From Candidatus Didemnitutus sp. (GTDB lineage: Bacteria; Verrucomicrobiota; Verrucomicrobiia; Opitutales; Opitutaceae): DNA of 39,429 nt. The notes below the pieces were generated by a model. That model had not been told where the DNA came from, did no database searches, and saw nothing but the letters and a program-made list of their open reading frames with translations. A program made the position numbers and the translations under genes. Where the stretch lies: contig JAMPXH010000028.1 in the NCBI GenBank assembly GCA_023701285.1, forward strand, positions 1-39,429, written 5' to 3'. Positions 1 to 6,375 of the stretch are shown piece after piece (within the stretch, counting starts at the first letter, position 1; every line of letters starts with the position of its first letter).

Positions 1-347
1 GCACCGCCGTGAAGGAGTTCCCGAACTTCAAGGTCGCCGCCACCACGCTCCGCCGCGTCATCACCGCGACGAAGAACGACTGGTCCGCGATCCTCTGGCA
101 CGACGGCAAGTTCTACGAGAGCCGCAAGTATCCCGAGCTCGAGATCCTCGACCGCGTTGGCGGCGGCGACTCCTTCGCCTCGGGCCTGCAGTTCGGCTTC
201 ATGCAGTTCAACGACCCGCAGAAGGCCGTCGAATACGGCGCCGCCCACGGCGCGCTCGCCTCGACGACCCCCGGCGACACCTCCATGGCCACCCGCAAGG
301 AAGTGGAAAAGACCATGGGCGGCGGCGGCGCCCGCGTCGTGCGGTAA
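1..347 (+). CDS. PfkB-family sugar kinase, C-terminal part (probable 2-keto-3-deoxygluconate kinase)
   Basis: The reading frame is open from the window edge (codons in phase from base 3) to TAA at 345-347, so only the last 114 or so residues are present. It carries the second PfkB/ribokinase signature, DRVGGGDSFASGL, in which the Asp of GGGD is the family's catalytic base and the glycines form the anion hole for phosphate transfer. The sequence around it (the KYPELEILDRVGGGD approach and the TPGD segment near the end) resembles KdgK-type kinases, which phosphorylate 2-keto-3-deoxygluconate in pectin and uronate breakdown. A pectate lyase and a secreted esterase in the same window fit that reading. 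Substrate specificity cannot be settled from the C-terminus. A terminator hairpin follows at 401-439. Confidence 0.8.
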   Translation, partial: TAVKEFPNFKVAATTLRRVITATKNDWSAILWHDGKFYESRKYPELEILDRVGGGDSFASGLQFGFMQFNDPQKAVEYGAAHGALASTTPGDTSMATRKEVEKTMGGGGARVVR

Positions 348-363
348 ACCGTCTCCCAGTAGC

Positions 364-380
364 GCCGGTCGTCGACCGGC
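364..380. repeat. Short perfect hairpin GCCGGTC-gtc-GACCGGC
   Basis: A 7-base perfect inverted repeat with a 3-base loop lies 17 bases after the kinase stop and before the T-tracted terminator. It may be part of the 3' end structure of the kinase mRNA or a small REP-type hairpin. No second copy was noticed in the window. Confidence 0.4.
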
Positions 381-400
381 GGCTCGACCGCTCTCTCCCC

Positions 401-439
401 GCGGCGCGCGCCCTTCCGGCCCGCGCCGCTTTTTCTTTT
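401..439 (+). terminator. Intrinsic terminator after the sugar kinase gene
   Basis: GCGGCGCG (401-408) pairs with CGCGCCGC (422-429), with a GC-rich loop that can extend the stem. A T-rich tract, TTTTTCTTTT (430-439), follows immediately. It sits 54 bases after the kinase stop and before the DUF4337 gene. Confidence 0.75.
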
Positions 440-585
440 CCGCCCAGCGAGCAGCCGGAAACGTGCGCGCCCGCGCTCCGCCTTCAGGTCCGGGCCTTCC
501 CTTTTCGCGCCACCTTCGACTGATCGACCGCGCATTCCGGCCTTTCGGCTCGCGCCATTTTCCATTTCCAGCGAAAACCTCCGCT

Positions 586-1506
586 ATGAAAGCCGAGATT
601 CCCGCGGACATCAAAGCCACCCTCCCCGAAGGCAAATGGGGCAAGATCCTCGGCATGACCCCGGTCATCATGACCGTGGTCGCCACGCTTCTCGCCGGCC
701 TCTCCACCAGTGAGATGACCAAGGCCCAATACGTCCGCGCCCTCGCCGCCCAGCAGCAATCGAAGGCCGGCGATCAGTGGGCGTTCTTCCAAGCCAAGCG
801 CCTGCGCGGCGCCATCCAAGCCGGCGCGCTCGACACCGCGCAACTCACCGTCGGCGACATCGCGCCCGACGCCGCGCGCCTCCGCGCCTTCGCCGCCACA
901 CTGCCTGACTCCGCCCCGCTGCTCGGCGCCCTCGACACGCTCCTCTCCGGCGAACTCCCGCCGCAAGCCGCCGCGCCCGCGCTCGCCCCGGAAATCCGCA
1001 CCGCGCTCGACACCATCGAGCGCGGCGCGCCCGACACCGAAGTCGCCGCCGCCGTGCGCGCCATCGCATCCGCGGCGCTGGCCGATGCGCTCCGCGCCGC
1101 CCAGGACCACGCCCGCGCCTTTGACGAGACGCTCCGTCCGATCGTCACGCAAGGCGACCGCCTCGGCGAGGCGATCGACGCCTCCGACGCCGCGAAGAAA
1201 ACGCTCGGCCGCGACTTCGCCGTCCTGCGGCTTTCCTATTCCTCGATGCGCTACGACGCCGAGGCGAAGCTCAACCAATCCATCGCCCGCCTCTACGACG
1301 TGCAAGTGCACCAGACCAACCTCACCGCCGAGCGCCACCAACGTCGCAGCACGCGCTTCTTCTACGGCATGCTCGGGGCGCAGGCCGCCGTGCTCGTCTC
1401 GACCTTCGCGATCGCCGCCCGCCGCCGCAGCCTGCTCTGGTCGCTCGCCGCCTCCGCCGGCCTCGTCGCCGTGAGTTTCGCCGCCTATGTCTACGTTTTT
1501 CTCTGA
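586..1506 (+). CDS. DUF4337-type membrane protein
   Basis: A 306-residue protein starting at ATG 586; the frame stays open further upstream but has no plausible start there. The N-terminus has one hydrophobic segment (about residues 24-40). It is followed by a Q-x-x-A-x-D-Q-W-A-F-F-Q-A-K-R motif (about 55-75), which I recognise as the hallmark of the DUF4337 family. The middle (about 80-240) is Ala-rich and helical. Two hydrophobic segments close the C-terminus, separated by a short ARRRS basic turn. The function of DUF4337 is unknown. The protein is longer than the roughly 200-residue members I recall because of the Ala-rich central insertion. The next gene begins three bases after its stop, so the two are probably co-transcribed. 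Confidence 0.7.
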   Translation: MKAEIPADIKATLPEGKWGKILGMTPVIMTVVATLLAGLSTSEMTKAQYVRALAAQQQSKAGDQWAFFQAKRLRGAIQAGALDTAQLTVGDIAPDAARLRAFAATLPDSAPLLGALDTLLSGELPPQAAAPALAPEIRTALDTIERGAPDTEVAAAVRAIASAALADALRAAQDHARAFDETLRPIVTQGDRLGEAIDASDAAKKTLGRDFAVLRLSYSSMRYDAEAKLNQSIARLYDVQVHQTNLTAERHQRRSTRFFYGMLGAQAAVLVSTFAIAARRRSLLWSLAASAGLVAVSFAAYVYVFL

Positions 1507-1509
1507 CCC

Positions 1510-2412
1510 ATGCGCTTCACGCTCCCCGTTGCCCTTCTCCTCTTGATCTCACCGCTCCTGGCTCTGGCGGAACCGACCGTGATTCCGCTCTGGCCCGAGG
1601 GGGTGCCCGACGCGCAGCCGAACGGCGGCCAGGAATACGTCGAGAACGACCGCGTGTTCAACGTGCAGCAACCCTCGCTCACCCTCCACGCGCCTCCGGC
1701 CGGCCAGGCGAACGGCACCGCGGTGATCCTTTGCCCGGGCGGCGGCTACGGCCGGCTCGCCGTCTCCGTCGAAGGCACGCCCACCTCCGCCTGGCTGACC
1801 GCGCAGGGCGTCACCTGTTTCATCCTCAAATACCGGCTCAAGGAATACGGTCATCCCGCGCCGTTGCGCGATGTGCTGCGGGCCGTGCGACTCGTGCGCG
1901 CGCGCGCCGCGGAGTTCGGCGTCGATCCCGCGCGCATCGGCGTCTATGGCTCGTCCGCCGGCGGACACCTCGCCTCGTGCGCCGCCACGCTCTTCGACCA
2001 CCCCGCGGGCCGGACCGGCCATCCGCTCGACGCCGTCAGTGCACGCCCGGATTTTGCGATCCTGCAATACCCCGTGATCCTCCTCGAAGGCCCGCACGCC
2101 CACCGCGGTTCGGTGCAGAATCTCCTCGGCGCGCAACCCTCCGCAGAATTGCTGACGCTGTTGTCCACCGATCGCCAGGTCTCGGCGCAGACGCCTCCGG
2201 TGTTTCTCGTGCACACGGCGCAGGACACTTCCGTGCCGCTCGAGAACTCGCTGGCCTTCTACACGGCGTTGCGCCGGGCCGGCGTGCCGGCCGAACTCCA
2301 TCTCTACGAAAAAGGCCCGCACGGCTTCGGCATGCGCGCGGATCTCGGTCCCACGTCCACGTGGCCGCGTCGCTGCGAGGAGTGGATGCGCAGCCACGGC
2401 TGGCTGCCTTGA
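1510..2412 (+). CDS. Secreted alpha/beta hydrolase (acetyl-xylan/pectin acetylesterase-like)
   Basis: A 300-residue protein with an N-terminal signal peptide (hydrophobic core at residues 5-19, probable cut after ALA at 18-20). The fold signature is clear. An oxyanion segment CPGGGY lies at 75-80. The nucleophile elbow GSSAGG has Ser149. The acid is probably Asp239 (AQDTSVP) and the His is 271 (GPHGFG). This matches the BD-FAE/acetyl-esterase branch of alpha/beta hydrolases, whose known members deacetylate xylan or pectin oligosaccharides in the periplasm. The substrate is inferred from family and from the pectate lyase elsewhere in the window. It starts three bases after the DUF4337 stop. 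Its own stop lies seven bases from the stop of the convergent Gre-family gene. Confidence 0.8.
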   Translation: MRFTLPVALLLLISPLLALAEPTVIPLWPEGVPDAQPNGGQEYVENDRVFNVQQPSLTLHAPPAGQANGTAVILCPGGGYGRLAVSVEGTPTSAWLTAQGVTCFILKYRLKEYGHPAPLRDVLRAVRLVRARAAEFGVDPARIGVYGSSAGGHLASCAATLFDHPAGRTGHPLDAVSARPDFAILQYPVILLEGPHAHRGSVQNLLGAQPSAELLTLLSTDRQVSAQTPPVFLVHTAQDTSVPLENSLAFYTALRRAGVPAELHLYEKGPHGFGMRADLGPTSTWPRRCEEWMRSHGWLP

Positions 2413-2419
2413 GCGCCGC

Positions 2420-2941
2420 CTATTCGTAACGGATACCCGTGATCTCGAGCGTCGTCTGACCGCTCGGAAATTTGAACGGCACCTGCTGGCCTAATCGCGC
2501 GCCCAACAAGGCCCGCGCGAGCGGCGAGGTCCAGTTCACCTCATCCCGGCCAAAATCCGCCTCATCGGCCCCGACGATCCGGTAGACGCTTGCCGCGCCC
2601 TGCCGATCGCGCACTTCCACGGTCGCGCCAAAACGCACCACATCGTGCGGAGGCGGCGGCGCCGCCGTGATCTCCGCTTGAGCGAGACTCTGTTGCAGGT
2701 AGGCGATGCGCAGCTCAGCACGCTGCAGCTCTTCCTTGGCGTCTGCGCCCCGCCCGCCCGCCGCGGCCGATTCGGCGATGAGACGCGGGCGCTCCTGCTC
2801 GGACAAACGCTGCAACTCCTCCCGCAACCGCGCCGCGCCGGAGGCCGTCAGGTAGTTGCGTGCCCCCGGCGGCAAGACCGATACCGGACGCGGGAGCGTG
2901 ACGTCCCTCGCATCTTCTTCCCGTGTAAAGGCCCGGCTCAT
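2420..2941 (-). CDS. GreA/GreB-family transcription factor
   Basis: 173 residues. The N-terminus (MSRAFTREED, then RPVSVLPPGARNYLT) matches the extension typical of the GreB-like subgroup. Residues about 32-95 form the antiparallel coiled coil that reaches into the RNA polymerase secondary channel. The C-terminal FKBP-like domain is well conserved, with VRFGATVEV, YRIVGADEADFG, SPLARALLGARLG and a final ITGIRY. Gre factors rescue backtracked polymerase by promoting transcript cleavage. The coiled-coil tip reads GRGADAKEEL where classical GreA has GDLKENAEY, so the Mg-binding acidic pair is shifted or missing and cleavage activity is uncertain. The gene is monocistronic or followed by the convergent esterase. 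Confidence 0.85.
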   Translation of the reverse strand: MSRAFTREEDARDVTLPRPVSVLPPGARNYLTASGAARLREELQRLSEQERPRLIAESAAAGGRGADAKEELQRAELRIAYLQQSLAQAEITAAPPPPHDVVRFGATVEVRDRQGAASVYRIVGADEADFGRDEVNWTSPLARALLGARLGQQVPFKFPSGQTTLEITGIRYE

Positions 2942-2985
2942 GGCGAGAGCTTAGCCGTCGCAGCGTGCCGCGCAAGCCGCCGCGG

Positions 2986-3393
2986 TCACAGCCCCAGCGC
3001 CGTCAATCCCGCCCGCGCGATGCGCCACCCGAGCAAATAGTCCAACGCCAGCAATTGGTGCAGCAGCACCGTCGACCAGAACACCAGTTGGAAAGAGACC
3101 TTGGCCGTTTTGTGCCGGAACAGATGCTGCGCCGCATAAGCCCCGGGCCAGCCGCCCAGCATGGAGAGCAGATGCAGCGTGCCCTCCCCGATGCGCCAGT
3201 CGCCCTGCTTGGCCCGGCCTTTGTCCGCCGCATAGACGAGCGCGGTGAACACCGAAATTCCCACCGCCACGATCCAAGCCCATTTGCCCTGCCCGCCGAG
3301 CGCACGCGCCCCCGCCACTCCCGGCACGACCAAGAGTGCGAGCAAAGCAATCATCCAGTCCCACCGTCGCTCCGGCTGTGATTTTTCGGCCAT
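2986..3393 (-). CDS. DUF1294 small membrane protein
   Basis: 135 residues from ATG 3393 (MAEKSQPERR). The frame is open further upstream to 3642, but that stretch runs into the structured repeat and is not protein-like, so the internal start is preferred. Two hydrophobic segments near the N-terminus are followed by the DUF1294 core: YAADKGRAKQGDWRIGE, then LLSMLGGWPGAYAAQ, HKTAKVSF and a last membrane segment. DUF1294 proteins are small inner-membrane proteins of unknown function, often attached to a cold-shock domain, which is absent here. It lies 44 bases upstream of the Gre-family gene on the same strand and may be co-transcribed with it. Confidence 0.85.
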   Translation of the reverse strand: MAEKSQPERRWDWMIALLALLVVPGVAGARALGGQGKWAWIVAVGISVFTALVYAADKGRAKQGDWRIGEGTLHLLSMLGGWPGAYAAQHLFRHKTAKVSFQLVFWSTVLLHQLLALDYLLGWRIARAGLTALGL

Positions 3394-3557
3394 GGGCCAA
3401 GATGAGAGGCGCCTCGCCTGACCCGACGCGAAACAAAACCTCGCCTGATCCGCCCCCAAAATCCTGGTCGCAGCGGAAAAACGCACCGCCCGCCTCAAGC
3501 GCAACCCGACGCAGCAAAGCGCTGCGCATGCCCCGATGAGCCGCTTGGCTGCATGAA

Positions 3558-3573
3558 ATCCCCCAGCCGGGAT
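3558..3573. repeat. Hairpin ATCCC...GGGAT at the edge of repeat copy A
   Basis: A 5-base inverted repeat, ATCCC (3558-3562) with GGGAT (3569-3573), abuts repeat copy A. The second copy has the same arms at 30518-30522 and 30530-30534 with a different loop. The element may therefore extend to include this hairpin. Confidence 0.5.
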
Positions 3574-3697
3574 TATGCAGGAGGTGGGGGTCGGTGTCCC
3601 TACCGACGCCTGTCGCCGCTGGGACAGCGGCGACCACCCCATTGGATGGCGCTCATCAGTCGGGAGTGGCGTCCAACTGCATGAGTCCGGCTCAGGC
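3569..3697 (+). repeat. Structured REP-like repeat, copy A
   Basis: This 129-base segment matches the reverse complement of 30395-30523 without gaps, with about nine mismatches by eye. It contains two tandem hairpins: GTCGGT-gtccct-ACCGAC (3590-3607) and GTCGCCGCT-gggac-AGCGGCGAC (3612-3634). The 45 bases holding both hairpins are identical between the copies. The loops GTCCC and GGGAC are exact complements. Outer arms ATGCAG (3575-3580) and CTGCAT (3677-3682) are inverted repeats of each other. No protein is encoded. The pattern fits a non-autonomous REP-type element moved in trans. Confidence 0.85.
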
Positions 3698-4016
3698 CGC
3701 GATTGCCCACGCCATAAAGACCAATGTCACACGCCGAATGGACCTAGCGGCGCCAAAGCGAGCACCTCGTCGCCTTCTATGACCGAGAAAAGATCGCACT
3801 CTGACTCCTCGCCCTGCCGAGCCCAAGGCGTCGACAATCCGCTTCAGCCTAATGACGCACAAGCCGCACGTCTCTGGTGGATTGCATAGTCAGCGCCACC
3901 CATCGGACTATCAATTTGAGGTTTCAGGCCTATTTCGTGCGCGCACTTTATTTGCAATTGTTGGCTTGGCTCCGGACGAAACACCCGCCAACTTACTGGC
4001 GAACCTAAGCCCACCC

Positions 4017-4919
4017 ATGCATCGACTAAACCTGTTTCGATTCCTCTTCTGCGCTTTTGCCGCATTCGCCGTCGCCTTGTCGGCCTCGGCTCAAACCCAA
4101 GCCGGCGCGGTCAAGGCCGCTCGCGTGACGGGCGAAGTCTTGAAGCTGTCCAAGGACGGCACCACCGCCTCGGTCAAGGACGGCAGCCTCCTCACGGAGA
4201 CGGACACCGTCATCACCCGCGGCAGCGCCACCGTGGTGCTCGTTTTCGCCAACGGCTCCAGCATCTCCCTCGCGGAGAACAGCCGCTTGGCCATCGAGGA
4301 ATTCAAAATGGATCCGCTCGCGGGTGACATCAACGTCGCCAAGCTGAGCAACGAGCCCTCCGTTTCCAAGACCCGCCTCAATCTCGCCTACGGCGAAATG
4401 GTCGGCAACGTGAAGAAGCTGAACGCCGCCTCGTCCTACGACGTCACCACGCCCGTCGGCGCGGCCGGCATCCGTGGCACGACCTTCCGCATCGTCCTCC
4501 GTTTCGATGCCCAAGGTAAGGCCAGCTTCAGCCTCGCGACCTCCGAGGGCTTGGTGAACTTCACCGCCAGCGGCACGGTCCAAGTGACCAGCGGCACGGG
4601 CGAAGCCGCCGTCCCCGCGGGCACCGAAGTCACCGCCACGGTCACGGTCGATCCCACGTCGGGCGCCATCACCAACATTGCGGTGAGCACGCCGAGCACG
4701 ATCTCGTCCACCGCCGCTGCCGCGATCACCAGCGCCGTCACCACCGCGGTGGAGGCCACCGCGACGGTCACGATCACGCAGACCGAGCAAAACAATCCGC
4801 AGCAGCAGCAACAGCAGCAGAATCAGCAAAACCAGCAGAATCAGCAGAACCAACAAAATCAGCAGAATCAGAATCAAGAGACGATTGGTAAGGATACCAG
4901 CGTCATCAGCCCGGGCTGA
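4017..4919 (+). CDS. Secreted FecR-domain protein with Gln/Asn-rich tail
   Basis: 300 residues from ATG 4017. A signal peptide (hydrophobic 8-22, cut near ASA-Q at 23-26) sends it out of the cytoplasm. Residues about 30-190 form a FecR-type beta domain: GEVLKL, then DTVITRGSATVVLVFANGSS, SRLAIEEF and the diagnostic TPVGAAGIRGTTFRI at 145-159. There is no anti-sigma N-terminal region and no transmembrane helix after the signal, so this is not a FecR sigma regulator. It looks like one of the secreted stand-alone FecR-domain proteins whose role is unclear. Residues about 190-257 are Thr/Ala/Val-rich. Residues 258-287 are an almost pure Gln/Asn repeat. A strong terminator follows, so the gene is probably monocistronic. 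Confidence 0.85.
   Translation: MHRLNLFRFLFCAFAAFAVALSASAQTQAGAVKAARVTGEVLKLSKDGTTASVKDGSLLTETDTVITRGSATVVLVFANGSSISLAENSRLAIEEFKMDPLAGDINVAKLSNEPSVSKTRLNLAYGEMVGNVKKLNAASSYDVTTPVGAAGIRGTTFRIVLRFDAQGKASFSLATSEGLVNFTASGTVQVTSGTGEAAVPAGTEVTATVTVDPTSGAITNIAVSTPSTISSTAAAAITSAVTTAVEATATVTITQTEQNNPQQQQQQQNQQNQQNQQNQQNQQNQNQETIGKDTSVISPG
4788..4877 (+). repeat. In-frame Gln/Asn codon repeat in the fecR-like gene
   Basis: The DNA alternates CAG/CAA and AAT/AAC codons, giving a run of Gln followed by repeated QQN units. Synonymous codons vary between units, so the amino-acid pattern is more regular than the DNA. Such tracts are prone to slippage and can form flexible or aggregation-prone tails. Confidence 0.85.
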
Positions 4920-4944
4920 TTCACTGCGCGACTGCACATTTTCC

Positions 4945-4976
4945 AACGCCGGGCTTGAACGCCCGGCGTTTTTTTT
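4945..4976 (+). terminator. Strong intrinsic terminator after the fecR-like gene
   Basis: AACGCCGGGC (4945-4954) pairs perfectly with GCCCGGCGTT (4961-4970) around the loop TTGAAC and runs into eight T residues (4969-4976). It starts 26 bases after the stop codon. Confidence 0.95.
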
Positions 4977-5162
4977 GCCCAGACTCGGCCTGCAACTCAA
5001 CGCCTTGAGGGTCACCTCTGGGCGCAACCCGTCGACGGCGGACCGGGCAGATCCGGAAACTAAACCGCTCGGTAGTGCCGACTTGGCCTGCCGGTGGTGC
5101 ATCCGGTTCCCGCGTTCCCGCAATGCGTGTCGCAACGCCGTTCCCGAGCGATCGAAGCAGGA

Positions 5163-5177
5163 GCGAGGGCGCCTCGC
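5163..5177. repeat. Hairpin GCGAGG-gcg-CCTCGC just after purM
   Basis: A 6-base perfect inverted repeat with a 3-base loop lies eight bases beyond the purM stop. No T-tract follows on the purM strand, so it is at best a processing or stability hairpin. Confidence 0.4.
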
Positions 5178-5185
5178 ATCCCTAC

Positions 5186-6292
5186 TCAGCGCACCTGCAG
5201 CGTGCTGGAATCGAATTCGAGGCCGAGCGAAGGCACGATGACCGCCTTACGATTACCTTCCTTGCGCACGCGCCCGGCTTCCCACGCCTCATAGCCGCCG
5301 GCCCGCGCCGCTTCGAGCACTGCGGGCGCCAGCGCAGGGGCCACGTAGGCCGCGAACCCCACGCCCTGATTGAAGGTGGCATACATCTCCCGCTCGGTAA
5401 TCGGACCGGCCTGCTGGAGGAACTGGAACAACGGCAACGGAGCCCGCGGCGCGGTGATCTCGTAGACGAACGGCTCGTCGAGACGCATCAATTTGCGCCA
5501 GCCGTGGCCGGTCACGTGGGCCACGTAGTTGAGCTTCAGCCCGCGCCGCTGGCACTCGCGCACGAAGGCCACGTAAATGACCGACGGCGCCAGCAGCGCC
5601 TCGCCGTAGGTGCGCGGATCGCCGTGCCCGATCGGTGTCTGGTAGCCCTGCGGCAGGCGCTCGGCGATGAGCCGGCAAAGGGAAAGTCCGTTCGTCTGCA
5701 CGCCCGAGCTGGCGAGAAAAATGATCGCATCGCCGTCCTGCACGTCGCCCTGGATGCGCAGGGACTTGGGCGCGATCCGGCCGATGGCGGAGCCGGCGAG
5801 CACGATGGCATCCTTTTCGACGATGCCGCGGAGGGTCGGCGTCTCGCCGCCGCCCCAGACGGCGCCGGCCTGGCGGCAACCCTCGGCCCAGCCGTCGACC
5901 AGCGCCTGCATGCGCTCCGCGTCGCCGAACCACGCCGACTCGCCCACGGCCGCGTGCATCGCCACGGAAATCGGCAGGGCGCCGCACGTCGCGAGGTCGT
6001 TCACGATGGTCGCGACCGTATCGATCGCGATTTCGCGGTAGAAATTCTTCCCGGTCTGCGCGTAGACCGCATCAGCGACGAGGTTCTTGGTGCCGAGACC
6101 TTCCTCGACATGCGCGAGAAAATGATCCTCCGCTTCAATCAGGTAGGCGCTCTCGCCGCGCGTGCTCGCCGGCTCGGCGTAGCCGTGCGCCGCGAGTTCG
6201 CCGGACGTCGTGCGCGCGGCCCGCTGGCAAGCGCGCTTGAAGGCATCGAGCTGGTCGTAGTTTACGCCGGAGGATTCGTAGGAAAGGGACAT
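5186..6292 (-). CDS. purM: Phosphoribosylformylglycinamidine cyclo-ligase
   Basis: 368 residues from ATG 6292 (MSLSYESSGVNYDQL). It converts FGAM plus ATP to AIR in de novo purine synthesis. Diagnostic AIR-synthase features are the GVNYDQLDAF start, ATIVNDLATCGA in the dimer core, WGGGETPTLRG, the substrate segment SSGVQTNGLSLCR and HVTGHGWRKLM, where the usual form is HITGGG. The C-terminal half has FNQGVGFAAYV. The protein differs from the roughly 345-residue E. coli enzyme in its N-terminal region and resembles the extended form I associate with Bacteroidetes-type bacteria. It lies 83 bases downstream of purF on the same strand and is probably co-transcribed with it. Confidence 0.92.
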   Translation of the reverse strand: MSLSYESSGVNYDQLDAFKRACQRAARTTSGELAAHGYAEPASTRGESAYLIEAEDHFLAHVEEGLGTKNLVADAVYAQTGKNFYREIAIDTVATIVNDLATCGALPISVAMHAAVGESAWFGDAERMQALVDGWAEGCRQAGAVWGGGETPTLRGIVEKDAIVLAGSAIGRIAPKSLRIQGDVQDGDAIIFLASSGVQTNGLSLCRLIAERLPQGYQTPIGHGDPRTYGEALLAPSVIYVAFVRECQRRGLKLNYVAHVTGHGWRKLMRLDEPFVYEITAPRAPLPLFQFLQQAGPITEREMYATFNQGVGFAAYVAPALAPAVLEAARAGGYEAWEAGRVRKEGNRKAVIVPSLGLEFDSSTLQVR

Positions 6293-6375
6293 GGAATTGG
6301 GACGGGAGGAGGCGGAGGAAACGAAGACCCCGGCAGCGCAGCTTCTCGGTTGCCTCAGTTGCCTCCCATGAGAAA

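Larger units (their letters stand above)
3394..4016. other. Non-coding region between DUF1294 and fecR-like genes
   Basis: This is 623 bases with no credible gene. It separates two divergently transcribed genes and contains repeat copy A (3569-3697, listed separately). Beyond the repeat, 3700-4016 has no recognised motif. The last part (about 3915-3975) is visibly richer in A and T than the surrounding coding DNA, which would suit promoters for the FecR-domain gene. I could not pick convincing -35 and -10 boxes. Confidence 0.6.

Noticed and set aside
3394-3642. N-terminal extension of the DUF1294 protein
   Set aside because: The extra 83 residues are encoded partly by the structured repeat and have no similarity to the family; ATG 3393 gives a normal-length protein.
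4885-5241. Small plus-strand frame after the FecR-domain gene
   Set aside because: It starts within the fecR-like gene, crosses the terminator and enters purM antisense; not protein-like.
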